The translations under genes and the position numbers were made by a program. A DNA stretch of 64,000 bases from Hyphomicrobiales bacterium (lineage in GTDB: Bacteria; Pseudomonadota; Alphaproteobacteria; Rhizobiales; Xanthobacteraceae): positions 310,001-374,000 of the forward strand of contig JADJPN010000002.1 of assembly GCA_016713235.1 (NCBI GenBank), read 5' to 3'. How positions within the stretch are numbered: the stretch's first letter is position 1; every line of letters starts with the position of its first letter. Below are positions 18,625-27,896 of the stretch, piece after piece. A model generated the notes under the pieces. It searched no databases. It saw only the letters and a program-made list of their open reading frames with translations, and was not told where the DNA came from.

Positions 18625-18945
18625 ATGGCCAAAATCACCTACATCGAGCACGACGGCACCAGCCGCACGGTAGATGCCGATCCCGGCACTACGGTCATGG
18701 AAGCCGCGATCCGCAACGGCATTCCCGGTATCGAGGCCGAGTGCGGCGGTGCGTGTTCCTGCGCGACCTGTCATGTGCATGTCGATGACGCCTGGACCGA
18801 GAAGGTCGGCAAGCCTTCGCCGATGGAAGAAGACATGCTCGACTTCGCCTTCGACGTGCGGCCAACGTCGCGGCTTTCCTGTCAGATCAAGGTGACCGAG
18901 GAACTCGACGGGCTCATCGTGAAGACCCCGGAGCAGCAGGGCTGA
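18625..18945 (+). CDS. [2Fe-2S] ferredoxin, adrenodoxin type
   Basis: The 106-residue electron carrier has cluster ligands C40, C46, C49 and C86 in the C-X5-C-X2-C-X36-C pattern (AECGGACSCATCHVHV, then RLSCQIKV). This is the mitochondrial/adrenodoxin-type fold used for cytochrome P450 or Fe-S assembly. It has no isc genes beside it, so a dedicated P450 or general role cannot be told. Start at 18625 (MAKITYIEHDG) fits the family. It overlaps the end of the convergent hydrolase gene. Confidence 0.93.
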   Translation: MAKITYIEHDGTSRTVDADPGTTVMEAAIRNGIPGIEAECGGACSCATCHVHVDDAWTEKVGKPSPMEEDMLDFAFDVRPTSRLSCQIKVTEELDGLIVKTPEQQG

Positions 18946-20066
18946 GCCGTTTCACGATCTCTTCGTTGACGACATAGAGCATACAATCGCGCGCAAACTC
19001 TCTGCATCTTTGGAGTGCCCGCTCGATCGCGTCATTGCGCGAGTTCATGCCGGATTGCCAGCCGTAAGAGCCGTTCGACGAAACCGCGAAGGCTTTATTG
19101 GGACCTGCGCGCAGAAAGTCCCTGGAATCCGCGCAGCCCGCTCTCGTCCAATTGCGGCGGCGCTTGCAGGACCAAAACCGAGATCGGCAGCAAGTCCCGT
19201 GCGCGCGGCAGTTTGTTCTTGCGCAGGAAGTCGTCGATATACGGCGTCCAGAGCGCGATACCGCGATAAATGAAATTGTGCCCGTCTTCGCCGTGACGCG
19301 GGTGTGCGATGAATTCTGCGATGCCGCCCGCGTTCCGGAAGGCTTCATGGAATTGCCGCGCGACGCGCGGTTCGAAGAAAGTGTCGTTCGCGGCGTAAAT
19401 CCAGAGCGTGGGCACGCGCGATGTTCGCCCATAATTCGCGAAAGCCTGAACGAGTTTTTCTTGTTGGCAGATTTCGAACGGTCCGGTCGAGCCGCGCCCG
19501 CCAGCGAAGGTGATCGCGGCAACCAGCCCGCGCGGCGGATTTGCCGAAAGCGCGATCGAGCTGAAGCCGCCCGCGGATTCGCCAACCGCTATCATCACGT
19601 TCGGATCGATGTCTGCGCGTTTGGCCAGGAACTCGAAAGCCGCGCGAAGGTCCGCGGCTGAAGTCAGACCGGACGCCGTGAAATTGCCGTCGCGCTCGCA
19701 CGCGACGCCTTCGGAATAGTTTCCGCCCGAGGTGCCATAGCCGCGGCGCATGACAATTGCGACCGCATAGCCGCGGCGGACGAACTCCATGGCGACAGGC
19801 AACGACTGAAACGGCGACATCTTGCGGCGGTAATCGGCATCGCGCGGCGCGCCGTGGCTGAAGACCACGAGCGGATAACGGCCCGCCGGCGCTGGCCGGA
19901 TGAGCAACGTCTGTAGTCCGCGCTCGCCCGCCTCCGGCATCGGAACGCGAAGCTCCTCGCGAAAGGTATTTTGCGCGGCGGCGGGACTAACGAAGGCGAG
20001 CAAAAAGAGAAGCAGCAGCGCAAGGCGCCGCTGCTTCTCGAATGTCAGGCTCGCGAGCTTCTTCAC
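18914..20066 (-). CDS. Secreted alpha/beta hydrolase with Cys-containing tail (frame broken)
   Basis: The protein has a signal peptide (about 10-31, ending SPAAAQ) and a dienelactone-hydrolase-like core. The nucleophile is in VGESAGGFSS, the probable acid in IYAANDTFF, and the His in HPRHGEDGHNF. Near 19121 the frame changes at a GGG run (one extra G). In the new frame the protein continues about 70 residues, PNKAFAVSSNGSYGW then ALQRCREFARDCMLYVVNEEIV, a small two-Cys domain often found at the end of such hydrolases. If the break is real the tail would be lost but the catalytic domain intact. Substrate unknown. Confidence 0.82.
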
Positions 20067-20123
20067 ACGGGAAGATTGCGCGGGCTTAGCGGCGTTGGCA
20101 ATCCACGTTTACGTGAATGCCGA

Positions 20124-20543
20124 TTAAGCGGCCGTCATGTATTGATCCCACCAGCCTTCGGCTGGCTGCGTCTGCTCGACCACGTCGATGATCACGCCGG
20201 AGGGATCGGTGAGCGTGAAGCGGCGCTGACCCCAAGGCTCGTCTTTCAAGTCGTAGAAGATCTTCGCGCCTTGCTCTTTCAGGATGGCGCAGGTCCTGGC
20301 GGCATTGCGAACCTGGATCGTGATAATCACGCCCTTGCCGTCGAACGCTTCAGGACCGGGCGGGTTGGTCGGGTGATCGGGGGTCATGAAGCCGATCGCG
20401 ATCTTGCCGGTCCCGGTGTCGCCGAGCATCGTCACCCAATCGGATTCGAAGATCACGCCGAGACCGAAGTGCTTCACGTAGAAGTCGCGGCTCGCACGCA
20501 TGTCTTTGGCGGTAATCAGCGGATAGCTGTCCATGATTTTCAT
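20124..20543 (-). CDS. VOC family (glyoxalase/bleomycin-resistance fold) protein
   Basis: The 139-residue protein has the paired beta-alpha-beta-beta-beta modules of the vicinal oxygen chelate fold: SYPLITAKDMRASRDFYVKHFGL at the start and FTLTDPSGVIIDVVEQTQP near the end. The second module's conserved DPxG turn and terminal Glu (metal position) are present, but the first module lacks a His ligand, so catalysis is doubtful and a binding role is possible. Its start overlaps the stop of the upstream AraC-type gene by 4 bp (ATGA), so the two are translationally coupled. Confidence 0.88.
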   Translation of the reverse strand: MKIMDSYPLITAKDMRASRDFYVKHFGLGVIFESDWVTMLGDTGTGKIAIGFMTPDHPTNPPGPEAFDGKGVIITIQVRNAARTCAILKEQGAKIFYDLKDEPWGQRRFTLTDPSGVIIDVVEQTQPAEGWWDQYMTAA

Positions 20544-21394
20544 AGGTCACCTTTCAGAGGAAGATGGACGCGGGTGAGGAGTTCCGATGGCGGCGTTTCG
20601 CGCGGGTCATTCAGATATTCTTCGAAGCAGGAAAAGTCGGCGGCCTCGTAGCCGCTCGCCGGCAGCCAGTCGCGAAACAGATGCCGATAGGCGCGCTCAA
20701 GCTCCGCATAGGGGCCTTTGTGCAGCACGCTCGCGCAGAGCATTTCAGGAATTTTCACCTCGAGGATTCTGTCGTGCGGCGGAATTTTCGCGCCGGTCAG
20801 CAATCCGGCTTCCGCGCGCAGCTCTTTTTCAGGAATGCTTTCCGGATCGTCGAAGTAAATTCCAAATGAGCGCGATATTGGAAGTTTGTGCGCGGCAAAG
20901 AAGATCTGCACCTTCGCGAAGCTGTTGCCGATGTTCTGGTAGTCGCCGCGATGTTCGATGGAAGCGAGCCGCGCGCCTCCGAACGGGGCGATCTCCACGC
21001 GGTAGTTCGCTGTCATGGCATGAGGCTTCTTCGGGTTTGGAGGCAAGAGTTTCCCGCGCAGGCGATAGGCGCCGGGCGGCACGCCATAGTCGGCGGCGAA
21101 TGCGCGCGAGAAAGCGGCAAGCGTGCCGTAGCCCGCATGCTTTGCGATGCGCTCGAGCGGAGCCTCCTTGCGCGTCAGCTCGACTGCGGCACGATGCAGC
21201 CGCAGCCGGCGCACGGTATCGGCCAGCGTTTCGCCGGTCGCCTCGCGATAAATGCGGTGAAAGTGGAACGGCGAGAAGAACGCGACTTCCGAGAGCCGCT
21301 CGACCGTGAGATTTCCGTCGAGGTTCTCGGCAATGTGATCGGTCACGCGCGCGATGCGGCGGCCATAATCCATGCGGGTTTCGGGCTTCGTCAT
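20540..21394 (-). CDS. AraC family regulator with GyrI-like ligand-binding domain
   Basis: The 284-residue protein has two HTH motifs in an N-terminal AraC domain (about 12-115: LTVERLSEVAFFSPFHFHRIYREATGE, then ERIAKHAGYGTLAAFSRAFAADYGVPPG). A C-terminal GyrI/BmrR-like domain (about 125-284) usually binds hydrophobic drugs or small effectors. The layout is that of E. coli Rob/SoxS-related GyrI fusions. It probably controls itself and the coupled VOC gene. Effector unknown. Confidence 0.92.
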   Translation of the reverse strand: MTKPETRMDYGRRIARVTDHIAENLDGNLTVERLSEVAFFSPFHFHRIYREATGETLADTVRRLRLHRAAVELTRKEAPLERIAKHAGYGTLAAFSRAFAADYGVPPGAYRLRGKLLPPNPKKPHAMTANYRVEIAPFGGARLASIEHRGDYQNIGNSFAKVQIFFAAHKLPISRSFGIYFDDPESIPEKELRAEAGLLTGAKIPPHDRILEVKIPEMLCASVLHKGPYAELERAYRHLFRDWLPASGYEAADFSCFEEYLNDPRETPPSELLTRVHLPLKGDL

Positions 21395-21500
21395 GCGAAA
21401 AGACTAGTGCCTCTGCGTTGATCGTAGTTGCGATTTATCGGTGGCTGGCCCTATATCCCACGCAGCTTTCGCGAATTATCACAATGAAATCCCGGAAAAT

Positions 21501-22523
21501 ATGAGCGAAATCGTCAAAACGGATGCCGTCATCATCGGCGCGGGGCCGGTCGGGCTGTTCGCGGTCTTCGAACTCGGCCTCGTCGACATCAAGGCCCATG
21601 TCATCGACATTCTTGATAAGCCCGGCGGCCAGTGCGCGGAGCTGTATCCGGAGAAGCCGATCTACGACATTCCGGGCCTGCCGATGGTGACGGGCCAAGG
21701 CCTCGTCAATAACCTCTTGGAGCAGATCAAGCCGTTCGGCGCGACCTTCGAATATGGCGTGCGCGTGGAATCGCTCGAACGCATCGAGGGCGGTTTTCGC
21801 CTGAAGACCGATATCGGCGGCACCATCGAAGCGAAGGTCGTGGTGATCGCGGCCGGTGGCGGTTCGTTCGAATCGAAGAAGCCGCCGCTCGCCGGCATCG
21901 AGCAATACGAAAACAAGTCCGTGTTCTATCTCGTGCGCTCGATGGAAGCGTTCCGCGGCAAGAACATCGTGATCGCGGGAGGTGGCGACTCTGCGCTCGA
22001 CTGGACGCTGAACCTTGCGCCGCTTGCGAAGAAGCTGACCTTGCTCCATCGCCGCGATGCCTTCCGCGCTGCGCCCGACAGCGTGAACAAGATGAAGGCG
22101 CTCGTTGCCGAAAAGAAGATCGACTTCCAGCTCGGCCAGTTGCATGGCCTTGAAGGGGAGAATGGTAAGCTTCAAAAAGTGATTGCGCGCCGCGAAGATA
22201 ATTCCACCTTCGACATCGATGCCGACGCGCTGCTGCCGTTCTTCGGATTGACGATCAGGTTGGGGCCCGTCGGCAATTGGGGCCTGAAACTCGATGCCGA
22301 GCGGATCGTTGTCGATACCGAAAAGTTCGAAACCAGCGAGCCGGGCATTTTCGCGATCGGCGACATCAATGTATATCCCGGCAAGCTGAAGCTCATTCTC
22401 TCCGGCTTCCACGAGGCCGCGCTGATGTCGCAAGCTGCGCACAAGATCATTTTCCCCGACAAGCGCCTCGTGTTCCAATACACGACGACAAGTTCGAGTT
22501 TGCAGAAGAAGCTCGGGGTTTAA
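21501..22523 (+). CDS. Ferredoxin-NADP+ reductase, type 2 (TrxR-like)
   Basis: The 340-residue FAD enzyme transfers electrons between NADPH and ferredoxin or flavodoxin. The FAD motif GAGPVG is at 13-18, KPGGQCAELYPEKPIYDIPG follows the family pattern, and the NADPH site is IVIAGGGDSALDW. The C-terminal GEGIF-like segment reads EPGIFAIGDINVYPGK. It lacks the CxxC of true thioredoxin reductases. Start at 21501 chosen because MSEIVKTDAVIIG matches the family; the frame extends upstream to 21441. It may serve the ferredoxin encoded 2.5 kb away, which is inference. Confidence 0.92.
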   Translation: MSEIVKTDAVIIGAGPVGLFAVFELGLVDIKAHVIDILDKPGGQCAELYPEKPIYDIPGLPMVTGQGLVNNLLEQIKPFGATFEYGVRVESLERIEGGFRLKTDIGGTIEAKVVVIAAGGGSFESKKPPLAGIEQYENKSVFYLVRSMEAFRGKNIVIAGGGDSALDWTLNLAPLAKKLTLLHRRDAFRAAPDSVNKMKALVAEKKIDFQLGQLHGLEGENGKLQKVIARREDNSTFDIDADALLPFFGLTIRLGPVGNWGLKLDAERIVVDTEKFETSEPGIFAIGDINVYPGKLKLILSGFHEAALMSQAAHKIIFPDKRLVFQYTTTSSSLQKKLGV

Positions 22524-22530
22524 CTTCCGG

Positions 22531-22637
22531 TCTCATCCTTCGAGACGGCGGCTTCGCTGCCTCTTCAGGATGAGGCAGCAAACCAAGTCCTCACCCCGAG
22601 AAGCGAGCCGGCGGTTCGCGTCTCGAAGGGTGAAATG
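22531..22637. repeat. REP-like palindromic intergenic element
   Basis: The gap between two genes holds nested inverted repeats. CATCCTTCGAGACG near 22534 pairs with CGTCTCGAAGGGTG near 22620 (13 of 14), and CTCATCCT (22532) pairs with AGGATGAG (22567). Elements opening with TCATCCTTCGAGACG are a familiar dispersed repeat between genes in Bradyrhizobium and Rhodopseudomonas type genomes; no second full copy is in this window. Confidence 0.72.
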
Positions 22638-22648
22638 AAAGAAAAAGC

Positions 22649-23347
22649 ATGGCCACTTTCATCGTCGCGCATGGTGCCTGGTCGGCGGGCTGGGTGTGGA
22701 AGAAAATGCACCCGCTGATGCGCGCGAAGGGCCATGAGCTGATCACGCCGACCTACACGGGTCTTGGCGACCGCGTGCATCTTGCGACATCGTTGATCGG
22801 TCTCGAGACGCACGTGCAGGACATGCTGGTCGTCCTGCAAATGGAAGACGTGCGTGACGCGATCCTGGTCGGCCATTCTTACGGCGGCATGGTCGCGACC
22901 GGTGTCGCCGATCTTGCCGCCGAGCGTATTTCAAAGCTCGTCTATCTCGACGCGTTCGTGCCGACGCACGGCAAGAGCGTGCTCGATCTCGTTACCCCCG
23001 AAGAGCGCGAGCGCCGTCTCGCTGGCGTGATCGACGGCTGGAAGCTGCCGCCTTCGCCGCCGCCGCCGGATACGAGTCCGCGCGACATCGACTGGATCAG
23101 CCCGCGCCGCGTGCACCAGCCGCTGGCGTGTTTTCAGGAGCCGCTACTCCTTGAGAACGGCGAGCCACAAATGCCGCGCAGTTATATCTACGCGCAGCGT
23201 CACAATCCCGGCGATCCGTTCCGCCCATTTTTCGAGCGGGCGAAAAAAGAGGGCTGGCAAACCTTCGAAATGGATGCCAGCCACTCGCCGCATGTGACCG
23301 CGCCGGAAGCGCTGGCGGACATTCTGGATCGGATCGCGAAGACCTGA
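22649..23347 (+). CDS. Alpha/beta fold hydrolase (methylesterase-like)
   Basis: The 232-residue cytoplasmic protein follows the esterase pattern of the plant MES/bacterial EstC-like group: FIVAHGAWSAGWVWKKM (oxyanion loop), the nucleophile elbow VGHSYGGMV (Ser about 76), YLDAFVP, and a C-terminal His in MDASHSPHVTAPEA. Catalytic Ser and His are clear; the Asp is not certain. There is no signal peptide. It follows the palindromic element and precedes an unrelated small secreted protein. Substrate unknown. Confidence 0.88.
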   Translation: MATFIVAHGAWSAGWVWKKMHPLMRAKGHELITPTYTGLGDRVHLATSLIGLETHVQDMLVVLQMEDVRDAILVGHSYGGMVATGVADLAAERISKLVYLDAFVPTHGKSVLDLVTPEERERRLAGVIDGWKLPPSPPPPDTSPRDIDWISPRRVHQPLACFQEPLLLENGEPQMPRSYIYAQRHNPGDPFRPFFERAKKEGWQTFEMDASHSPHVTAPEALADILDRIAKT

Positions 23348-23522
23348 CCGCGCGTGCTCTGCGCCGGGGATAAGGGTTTTCATCAGTCAGCGATAGAATT
23401 CGCGGCGCGCATGCGGCTCCCGCTATGCCCGGTTCGCCGCATGAAACTTTGGGCCGCATTTTGCGTTCAGCCGGCATTCAAATTTTGGACGCTATGCAGA
23501 AAAGTCATCGGAGGAATTGGCA

Positions 23523-23786
23523 ATGCGATTGTTGCTTCTGGCCGCCGCCGCTTTCATTTCGTTCTGTTCGGTTCCTGCGCAGGCGCAACGGGCGCCTTAC
23601 GACATGTGGTGCCGCGACGAGCGGATCGGCCCCGGACCGTTCGATACCGTCATGCGCTGTGAGGCCTATACCTATCAGCAGTGCATGGCGTCGCGCACGA
23701 GCTTCGGCGCCTGCTACCAGAATCCGCGCTACGACGCGCGCTTCGCCAAGCCCAAGCAGCGGCCCAAGCAGCGGCCCAATCGCTAG
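23523..23786 (+). CDS. DUF3551 small secreted protein
   Basis: The 87-residue protein has a signal peptide (about 1-23, ending AQAQR). A short domain follows with the DUF3551 pattern: YDMWCRDERIG, then RCEAYTYQQCMASRTSFGACYQNPRYD with four cysteines. The C-terminus repeats PKQR twice through a short direct DNA repeat (GCGGCCCAAGCA). DUF3551 proteins are multicopy in Bradyrhizobium-like genomes and have no known function. The ATG at 23523 follows GGAGGAATTGG. Confidence 0.85.
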   Translation: MRLLLLAAAAFISFCSVPAQAQRAPYDMWCRDERIGPGPFDTVMRCEAYTYQQCMASRTSFGACYQNPRYDARFAKPKQRPKQRPNR

Positions 23787-23788
23787 GC

Positions 23789-25042
23789 CTACTCGCGGAA
23801 TTCCTGCGCGTCCGGCACGCGCGTAAACGCGATCTTCGCGCCGAGATATTGCAAGCCGAGATCTTTCTGTGAAGCGAGCGTCACGGTTTCGCGGCCATAA
23901 CGTGCGACGAGTTTATCGACCGAGCGCCAGAGAATTTCCTTCTTGGTGAAACCGTCGGGCCGCGTTTCGACGAAGAGGTCGCGGGCGCGTTTGCTTTCGT
24001 CGGAGAGGTGATAGAGCCAGATTGAAACTTTGCGGAAGGGACCGCTCTTTTTCGGCAATTCGCTCCAGAACTGATCGAGATATTGCAGGAGCGTGAACGA
24101 GTCTTGCGTCGGCGAAATCTTGCTCTCGTGAACGATGGGTTCGCGGTTCGTGCTGCCGTAATCCGGATGCACGGCGAGGCCGAAACCGCCGGCCACGACC
24201 TCAAGACGGCGGATGCGGGTCGCGCACTTCAGCAGCAGCGAGCGCGCGACGAAGCGCGCATCATCCTTGCCGCGCATTTTTGGCGCCAGCACGCGCGAAT
24301 GCCCGACCGAGCGGCGGCCTTCATCGCTTTTCGGTACGTCGATCCCATGCAACTCGTACCAGTACCGCTCGCCACCGACCGAACCCCAGACGTGGCGCGC
24401 GGCTTTCGGTTCGAGCGAGAGCAATTGCTCGATGCTCGTGATGCCGGCGCGGTGCAGCCGCGCTTCCATGTTGGAAGCGATGCCGGGCAAGTCGGTAAGC
24501 TGCAACGGAAACAGAATGTGCGGCAAATCCTTCTGTTCGAGCAGCGTCAGTCCGTTCGGCTTCTGCATGTCGGACGCGATCTTCGAGAGAAGCCGCGTCG
24601 GCGCGATGCCAATGGACGAGTTCAGGCACGCACCGACGTTTTTCTTGATTCCCGCTTTCATATTCAGCGCGATCTTGCGCGCGTTCGCAGGTTCGCACTC
24701 GTCGCCGATCAGCTTGCAGGTGAATTCGTCGATGGAGCCGGTGGAGAGCAGCGGAACATGGTTCTGCACTTCTTCTTTGAGGTGCTCGTGGATGTCGACG
24801 TAAAGCTCGTGGCGCGCGGGGACGAGGATCAGGCCCGGGCACATGCGCTTGGCTTCCCAGATGCGGGTGCCGGTTTTTACGCCGAAGGCTTTGGCTTCAT
24901 AGCTCGCGGCAATCGCGCTCGTGGTGTCCGACATCACCGGGACGACGGCGATCGGCTTGCCGCGGAGCGCAGGATTCATCTGCTGCTCGACGCTCGCAAA
25001 ATACGAGTTGAAGTCGATGGTGAGGTAGCTGAAACGGCCCAT
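23789..25042 (-). CDS. Y-family DNA polymerase (DinB/UmuC-related)
   Basis: The 417-residue protein belongs to the Y-family of translesion polymerases. The palm motif I is LTIDFNSYFASVEQQ with the metal Asp at about residue 10, followed by the YEAKAFGVKTGTRIWEAK finger segment and catalytic SIDEFTC (Asp-Glu). Helix-hairpin-helix residues follow (about 180-215, LTDLPGIASNMEARL). It differs from the ImuB and canonical DinB types; pipelines often mislabel this branch as ImpB. No lexA, imuA or dnaE2 gene is adjacent and I saw no LexA box upstream. Error-prone bypass activity is inferred from family. Confidence 0.88.
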   Translation of the reverse strand: MGRFSYLTIDFNSYFASVEQQMNPALRGKPIAVVPVMSDTTSAIAASYEAKAFGVKTGTRIWEAKRMCPGLILVPARHELYVDIHEHLKEEVQNHVPLLSTGSIDEFTCKLIGDECEPANARKIALNMKAGIKKNVGACLNSSIGIAPTRLLSKIASDMQKPNGLTLLEQKDLPHILFPLQLTDLPGIASNMEARLHRAGITSIEQLLSLEPKAARHVWGSVGGERYWYELHGIDVPKSDEGRRSVGHSRVLAPKMRGKDDARFVARSLLLKCATRIRRLEVVAGGFGLAVHPDYGSTNREPIVHESKISPTQDSFTLLQYLDQFWSELPKKSGPFRKVSIWLYHLSDESKRARDLFVETRPDGFTKKEILWRSVDKLVARYGRETVTLASQKDLGLQYLGAKIAFTRVPDAQEFRE

Positions 25043-25090
25043 ATTTGCCCGTGTCTGCCGACTCGATTTCGAGGGAGGCGAGGGACAGTA

Positions 25091-26354
25091 CTAGAAACAA
25101 AATGGGAACAGATCCTGCGGTGAAGCACCGCACGCAATGGTTTCCCGCAGGCGGAAAAAGGCGCATCCTGGCCTCCTCTCGCCGCCCTCCCGGAGGCCGG
25201 AAATCGGCGCGGGCAGTTTGCCGAGCAGCGATTTGGCTTGCGGCGCGAAGCGCAAGGCGCGGGCCGTGACCTCACCCTGCAAGGAGAGCGGCAGCGCATA
25301 GTCGCATACCGTGACCGCGCCGGTGGCGATCACGCATTTGAACCGGTCCGCCGGCGCGAGGAGGTCGTAGGCGAGAAAGCCCTGTTCGCGTGCATGCGCG
25401 ATGGTGTCGGCCATCTGCACCTGACCGGGGCCGGATTTGGCGAACGCAGGATCGATCGCGCCCAGGAATGCGTGCCAGCGCTTGCCGTGCGTGACGGCGA
25501 CTTCGATCGCGGCAAGCTTGCCGCCGACTTCAAGCCGGGCGCAGGCCGAGGTTTCGCGTGCTCGGTCACGAGCGAGCCAGCACGCGCTCCAGTGCGGGTC
25601 GCCGATCACGGACGAGGTGAAAACCTTTCGCTGTGAGCCAGTCGCGCTTGCGTTCCAGCGCGGTGCGAACGCAATGATACGCGCTGCCGCCGCGGGTGAT
25701 TTTCAGTCGTACCTCGCCCTGTTCGGCGAGGCGGCGGCGATAGCGGCGGAGTTCGCGCATGTCGCGTGGCGGCAGGCCAGTCTCGCGGCGCAGATCGACA
25801 TAAGGCGCTTCTTCGACCTGGCTTACATGCGCGCGGCGGGCGAGCAGCGGCGAAAGCTTGGCGTCGTTACGCACCTTGCGCAGCAGCGCCGCATCCGCGC
25901 CGATCTCGCCGGCGGCGTGTAATGCCTGCATGAGGTGCGCTTCGTTGCCCGCGCGCGACAATACCGCGTCGCCATATTGAATGAGCGGATCGCCGAAGAA
26001 GCGCAGCACGCGCGCGCCTGCCATCGAGGTCAGCACCAGCGGCAGGATTGCGACCGTCGCGCCATGTTCACGCACGACGATGATGTGCGGCTCATGCCCA
26101 TGACTGATATGCGCGGCCATCGCGGCTTCCGCGACGGCAAAAGACTGGAATGGCGTGGAGAGCGCGCCTTCGCGCTCGATCGCGCGCCACTCGGGGCTCG
26201 CGGCGTCGAGCGCGTCCGCGCCGGAGAAGATTTCGGCGTCGCCGGTCGCGCGCTCGGGCTTGGCCGCGCGGCGCACGCTCTCGCCCAATCCCGCCGCGAT
26301 TTCGGGGAAGGATTCCAGTGTGGCAAGGAGTTCGAGCGCGAGTTCTACCGGCAT
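25091..26354 (-). CDS. GNAT/FemAB-like (CelD/BioF2 type) acetyltransferase (frame broken)
   Basis: The first frame (26354 to about 25600) holds an N-terminal GNAT-like half: TPFQSFAVAEAAMAAHISHGHEPHIIVV, AILPLVLTSMAGARVLRFFGDPL and ALERKRDWLTAKGF. The second frame continues with the conserved catalytic half: ARLEVGGKLAAIEVAVTHGKRWHAFLGAIDPAFAKSGPGQVQMADTI and the AYDLLAPADRFK segment. The break near 25600 is between HLV and IGDPHW. Together they make about 420 residues, normal for this family, which modifies polysaccharides or lipids. The C-terminal ~30 residues look unusual, so another error near 25150 cannot be excluded. Confidence 0.82.
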
Positions 26355-26509
26355 CGTCTTCTTGTGTGGTGGTGCTTCCGGGCTTTTGTAGCCCTTGTGC
26401 GCCTTATTATTCCTTGCATGCGGGCTGACGGAGCGGTTAATCGTCCGCTATCCTTAACCGGATGCGGCATTTCGCGGTAGAAATACCGGGCCGCAAACCG
26501 GAACTTCCG

Positions 26510-27690
26510 ATGTTTATCAATTTTTTTAACGAGCTGAAATCCGCCGGGCTGCCCGTCACGGTGCGCGAGTACCTAACGCTGATGGAGGCGCTCAATTCCG
26601 ACGCGGATCTTGCGAACCGCCGGGTCGAGGATTTTTATTTTCTCTCGCGCGCGGCGCTCATCAAAGACGAGCGCAATCTCGACAAGTTCGACCGCGTGTT
26701 CGGTCATGTCTTCAAGGTCTCGACCTGATGTCGGACGCGGCCGGCACCGCGCAGATTCCGGAAGAGTGGCTGCGCAAGCTCGCCGAGAAATATCTCACCG
26801 AAGAAGAAAAAGCGCAGATCGAGGCGATGGGCTGGGACAAGCTCATGGAGACGCTGGCCGAGCGGCTCAAAGAACAAAAAGGCCGCCATCAGGGCGGCAA
26901 CAAATGGATCGGCACCGCGGGCACGTCGCCGTTCGGTGCCTATGGCTATCACCACGAGGGCATCCGCATCGGGCAGGACAAGAACCGCAACAACCGCGCC
27001 GTCAAAGTGTGGGACAAGCGCGAGTTCAAAGATTTGGACGATCAGGTCGAGCTGGGCACGCGCAACATCAAGGTCGCGCTGCGGCGCCTTCGCAAATTCG
27101 CGCGCACGGGCCTCGCCGACGAGCTCGATCTTCCCGGCACCATCCGCGAAACCGCGAACCACGGCTTTTTGGATGTGCAGATGCGGCCCGAGCGGCGCAA
27201 CGCCGTGAAGGTGCTTTTGTTCCTGGACATCGGCGGCTCGATGGACTGGCACATCGAGCTATGCTCGGAGCTGTTCTCCGCCGCGCGCACGGAGTTCAAG
27301 AATCTCGAGACCTTCTACTTCCACAACTGCCTCTATGAAAGCGTGTGGAAGCAGAACGTGCGGCGCCACTCGGAGCGCGCGCCGACCTGGGACGTGCTGC
27401 ATAAATTCCCGTCCGACTACAAGGTGATCTTCGTCGGCGACGCGAGCATGAGCCCCTACGAGATCATGATGCCGGGCGGCTCGGTCGAGCACATGAACGA
27501 AGAGGCGGGGCAGGTGTGGATGGAGCGCGTGATGAACATCTATCACCACGCGGTCTGGCTGAACCCGGTGCCGCGCGAGCACTGGGACTACACACAATCG
27601 ATCCGCATGATGCGGCAGCTTTTCTCCGACCGCATGTATCCGCTCACGCTCGAAGGCTTGGACGAAGCGATGCGGGAGTTGGTGAGGTGA
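26510..27690 (+). CDS. CoxE-like VWA domain protein (frame broken)
   Basis: The first frame starts at 26510 (MFINFFNELKSAGLPVTVRE) and breaks near 26717, where one G seems missing in AAGGTCTC; restoring it gives FGHVFKGLDLMSDA and joins the second frame. Then come EKLMETLAERLKEQKGRHQGGNKWIGTAG, the basic region and a VWA domain with MIDAS motif DIGGSMD (about residue 242). Total is about 393 residues, the family size. The family pairs with MoxR ATPases as metal-insertion or maturation chaperones; a MoxR gene lies at 35.4-36.2 kb. The last 20 codons are duplicated at 28027-28089. Confidence 0.9.
27630..27690 (+). repeat. Direct repeat, first copy (3' end of VWA gene)
   Basis: The 3' end of the VWA gene, containing GAAGCGATGCGGGAGTTGGT at 27664-27683, recurs imperfectly at 28027-28089. 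Both copies end in a stop codon just after the shared core (GAGGTGA versus GCGCTGA). Confidence 0.85.
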
Positions 27691-27719
27691 ACTGGTTTAT
27701 TCACCTCACTCCTTTAGGA

Positions 27720-27896
27720 TTAGTGCTCTGGCATTCTCTCTCGGATCGCCGTCAACATATAGGCGATCGCATCACGTGTATGGTTTTGAATCGTTTGTAG
27801 AGCTTCAGGGGCACTTGGTTGTTTGGAGGCAACTGCGGCTACCATTACAGCCGCTCCCGAAATGATTGCTGCGCGTTCTTTCTCAGATAATCTCAT
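27720..27896 (-). CDS. Small hypothetical protein
   Basis: An open frame of about 58 residues from an ATG at 27896 (MRLSEKERAAIISGAAVMVAA) or 62 from a TTG at 27908. It has a hydrophobic helix (about 12-24) and a helical C-terminus (ALQTIQNHTRDAIAYMLTAI). It lies within an AT-richer segment bounded by the duplicated end of the VWA gene, so it may be a recently acquired gene. I do not recognise it. Confidence 0.45.
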   Translation of the reverse strand: MRLSEKERAAIISGAAVMVAAVASKQPSAPEALQTIQNHTRDAIAYMLTAIRERMPEH

